Shown here in pieces: positions 63,875 to 64,000 of a DNA stretch of 64,000 nt (positions are counted from its first letter, which is position 1; every line of letters begins with the position of its first letter). The notes under the pieces were generated by a model that was not told where the DNA came from, did not search any database, and worked only from the letters and a program-made list of their open reading frames with translations. This DNA is from Urophycis tenuis. Its lineage: Eukaryota; Chordata; Actinopteri; Gadiformes; Phycidae. The position numbers were made by a program, and so were the translations under genes. The stretch covers positions 14,851,849 to 14,915,848 of the forward strand of contig JAXIVH010000007.1 of assembly GCA_036785325.1 (NCBI GenBank). The letters run 5' to 3'.

Positions 63875-64000
63875 CTGAAAGTAGAGAAAGGACAGTTTAA
63901 CTTTCCAAGCATTTACTGCTTAAACAGACAGAGTGACATATAAAAACCTCTACTATTTGCAATTCATGGGCTTTATAACAGGCCTGACGTTGGCCTAGTA

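Overview
The window looks like repeat-rich genomic DNA of a ray-finned (teleost) fish. I infer this from eukaryotic tRNA genes, GT..AG split genes, dense (GT)n microsatellites, CR1/L2-, Rex- and Tx1-type LINEs, a vertebrate-type Helentron, hAT-like MITEs, a Ty3/gypsy element and a copy of a multicopy fish family with a DUF6729-like, transposase-like protein. I cannot name a species. No ordinary, clearly identified host protein gene is visible; most coding sequence belongs to mobile elements or their derivatives.

Layout. 1-5 kb: a small tRNA cluster (Lys, Asn, Asn, Lys), a MITE, and a 5'-truncated Tx1-like LINE that sits inside a tRNA-Lys gene between 75-bp target duplications. 5.4-11.7 kb and 26.5-38 kb: two arrays of tandem ~2.0-2.4 kb units full of (GT)n, telomere-like motifs and strong palindromes at the unit junctions. 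Between the arrays: exon-like repeats and an hAT-like element (11.9-14.5 kb), a minisatellite field (14.8-16 kb), and a Helentron gene on the minus strand. The Helentron gene can be assembled from four exons (24806 to 16071), all joined in phase 0, with no stop: C76-like protease, Rep (HUH), SF1 helicase and a C-terminal EEP nuclease.

38.5-48.8 kb: a possible first exon with a consensus splice donor; two copies of one CR1/L2-Rex-type LINE arranged tail to tail around a tRNA-Asn gene; a 1.09-kb foldback element with 513-bp arms that replaces about 1.24 kb of the second LINE copy; broken exons of an unrecognised gene interrupted by that LINE; and an isolated C-terminal exon of the DUF6729-like family. 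51.06-55.42 kb: a Ty3/gypsy element (CsRn1-like CHCC Gag, Trp-like primer site) with LTRs differing at 2 of 169 positions but with a broken reading frame. 56.5-64 kb: a multi-exon minus-strand DUF6729/DDE-like gene, running out of the window, with a LINE in an exon, an hAT in the LINE and a MITE in the hAT.

Logic: the locus is a nest of elements. tRNA genes serve as LINE target and as boundaries, LINEs and cut-and-paste elements interrupt older genes, and the only long uninterrupted coding capacity is the Helentron. Coordinates of splice sites were read by eye from consensus signals and frame continuity; family names come from recognised motifs, not from a search.
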